From positions 1-6,818 of the forward strand of contig CABTZC010000118.1 of assembly GCA_902489185.1 (NCBI GenBank): 6,818 bases of DNA, in the 5' to 3' direction. A model generated the notes under the pieces. The model was not told the origin of the DNA, did not search any database, and was given only the letters and a program-made list of their open reading frames with translations. The translations under genes were made by a program, and so were the position numbers. Below are positions 6,638 through 6,818 of the stretch, one piece after another. This DNA comes from an uncultured Brevibacterium sp. GTDB lineage: Bacteria; Actinomycetota; Actinomycetes; Actinomycetales; Brevibacteriaceae. Each line of letters starts with the position of its first letter. Position 1 is the first letter of the stretch.

Positions 6638-6722
6638 GTTCGTTTTGTTCACATTTTCGGCCCAAAATTGCTTAGTTACCCACCACCCCTAGGCGCAAAC
6701 CTCTCACTTGTGGTGGGTAACT
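6590..6722. repeat. Pair of sequence-related inverted repeats
   Basis: The 15-nt block TTACCCACCACCCCT occurs at 6592-6606 and again at 6677-6691 (first T at 6677 or just before), and TGGTGGGTAA closes each unit. Four half-sites of the same core therefore lie within about 130 nt, as two hairpins in the same orientation. The second hairpin has a perfect 13-bp stem (6674-6686 with 6710-6722) around a 23-nt loop; read on the minus strand it is followed by a weak ATTTT. This could be a duplicated terminator, a dispersed intergenic repeat, or a multi-site operator. Confidence 0.65.
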
Positions 6723-6773
6723 GGGTTGTGGGCAAAAAGGGAACGATGACCCGACACACCAACGCCCCTGAAC

Positions 6774-6816
6774 ACAAAAAGTCTCGGGACATCGAGTGAA
6801 CGATGTCCCGAGACTT
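6774..6816 (-). terminator. Rho-independent terminator, probably of a gene beyond the right edge
   Basis: A perfect 16-bp stem (AAGTCTCGGGACATCG at 6779-6794 and its complement at 6801-6816) has a 6-nt loop AGTGAA. On the minus strand it is followed by TTTTTGTGTT. It therefore most likely ends a minus-strand gene lying to the right of the window, although the plus-strand side is not fully visible. Confidence 0.8.
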
Positions 6817-6818
6817 CA

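Larger units (their letters stand above)
6457..6818. other. Non-coding right-hand intergenic region
   Basis: About 360 nt without a convincing gene. From left to right it holds the BCCT ribosome binding site and possible promoter, the 11-bp tandem repeat, a plus-strand terminator hairpin, a related second hairpin, and a minus-strand terminator at the edge. A 73-codon plus-strand frame at 6578-6799 passes through all three hairpins and is not credible as a protein. Confidence 0.7.

Noticed and set aside
6677..6691. TTACCCACC resembles a DnaA box
   Set aside because: It differs from TTATCCACA / TTGTCCACA at key positions, and no dnaA, dnaN or AT-rich unwinding region is present; the hairpin context explains it better.
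6578..6799. A 73-codon plus-strand frame with two YPPPL and WWV-like segments, at first sight a Trp-rich leader peptide
   Set aside because: The repeated residues come from the hairpin arms (TTACCCACC / GGTGGGTAA). The frame runs through a strong terminator and into a third hairpin, the purine run before the ATG is too close for a normal ribosome binding site, and the tandem Trp codons lie inside the terminator stem rather than before it. No biosynthetic gene follows in the window.

Overview
The window looks like an ordinary chromosomal stretch of an actinobacterium, probably Micrococcales or Corynebacteriales. The grounds are moderately high GC, strong AAGGAGG-type ribosome binding sites, and a BCCT carrier close in key motifs to Corynebacterium glutamicum BetP. 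The genus cannot be fixed from the sequence alone. Most of the coding sequence is membrane transport.

Left to right: (1) The 5' part of an aldo/keto reductase gene on the minus strand, cut by the left edge. (2) A 213-nt divergent intergenic region with two short palindromes. (3) A plus-strand PiT-family inorganic phosphate transporter. (4) A compact convergent junction whose hairpin contains the stop codon of the next gene. (5) A two-gene minus-strand operon: a GntP-family organic-acid permease followed 31 nt later by an epoxide-hydrolase-like alpha/beta hydrolase. (6) A strong terminator. (7) A minus-strand BCCT transporter (glycine betaine type, probably Na+-coupled) with its own likely promoter and an 11-bp tandem repeat just upstream. 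(8) A roughly 360-nt non-coding right end with three hairpins. Two of these share the arm sequence TTACCCACCA, and the third probably terminates a minus-strand gene beyond the right edge.

The genes do not form one pathway. The units are phosphate uptake, osmoprotectant uptake, and a permease/hydrolase pair that may import and process one organic compound. I see no transposon, phage, CRISPR, tRNA or rRNA. The least explained part is the right-hand intergenic region: paired, sequence-related hairpins, a plus-strand terminator with no gene in front of it (a possible small RNA), and the tandem repeat at the BCCT promoter. I see no clear sign of a new multi-gene system.
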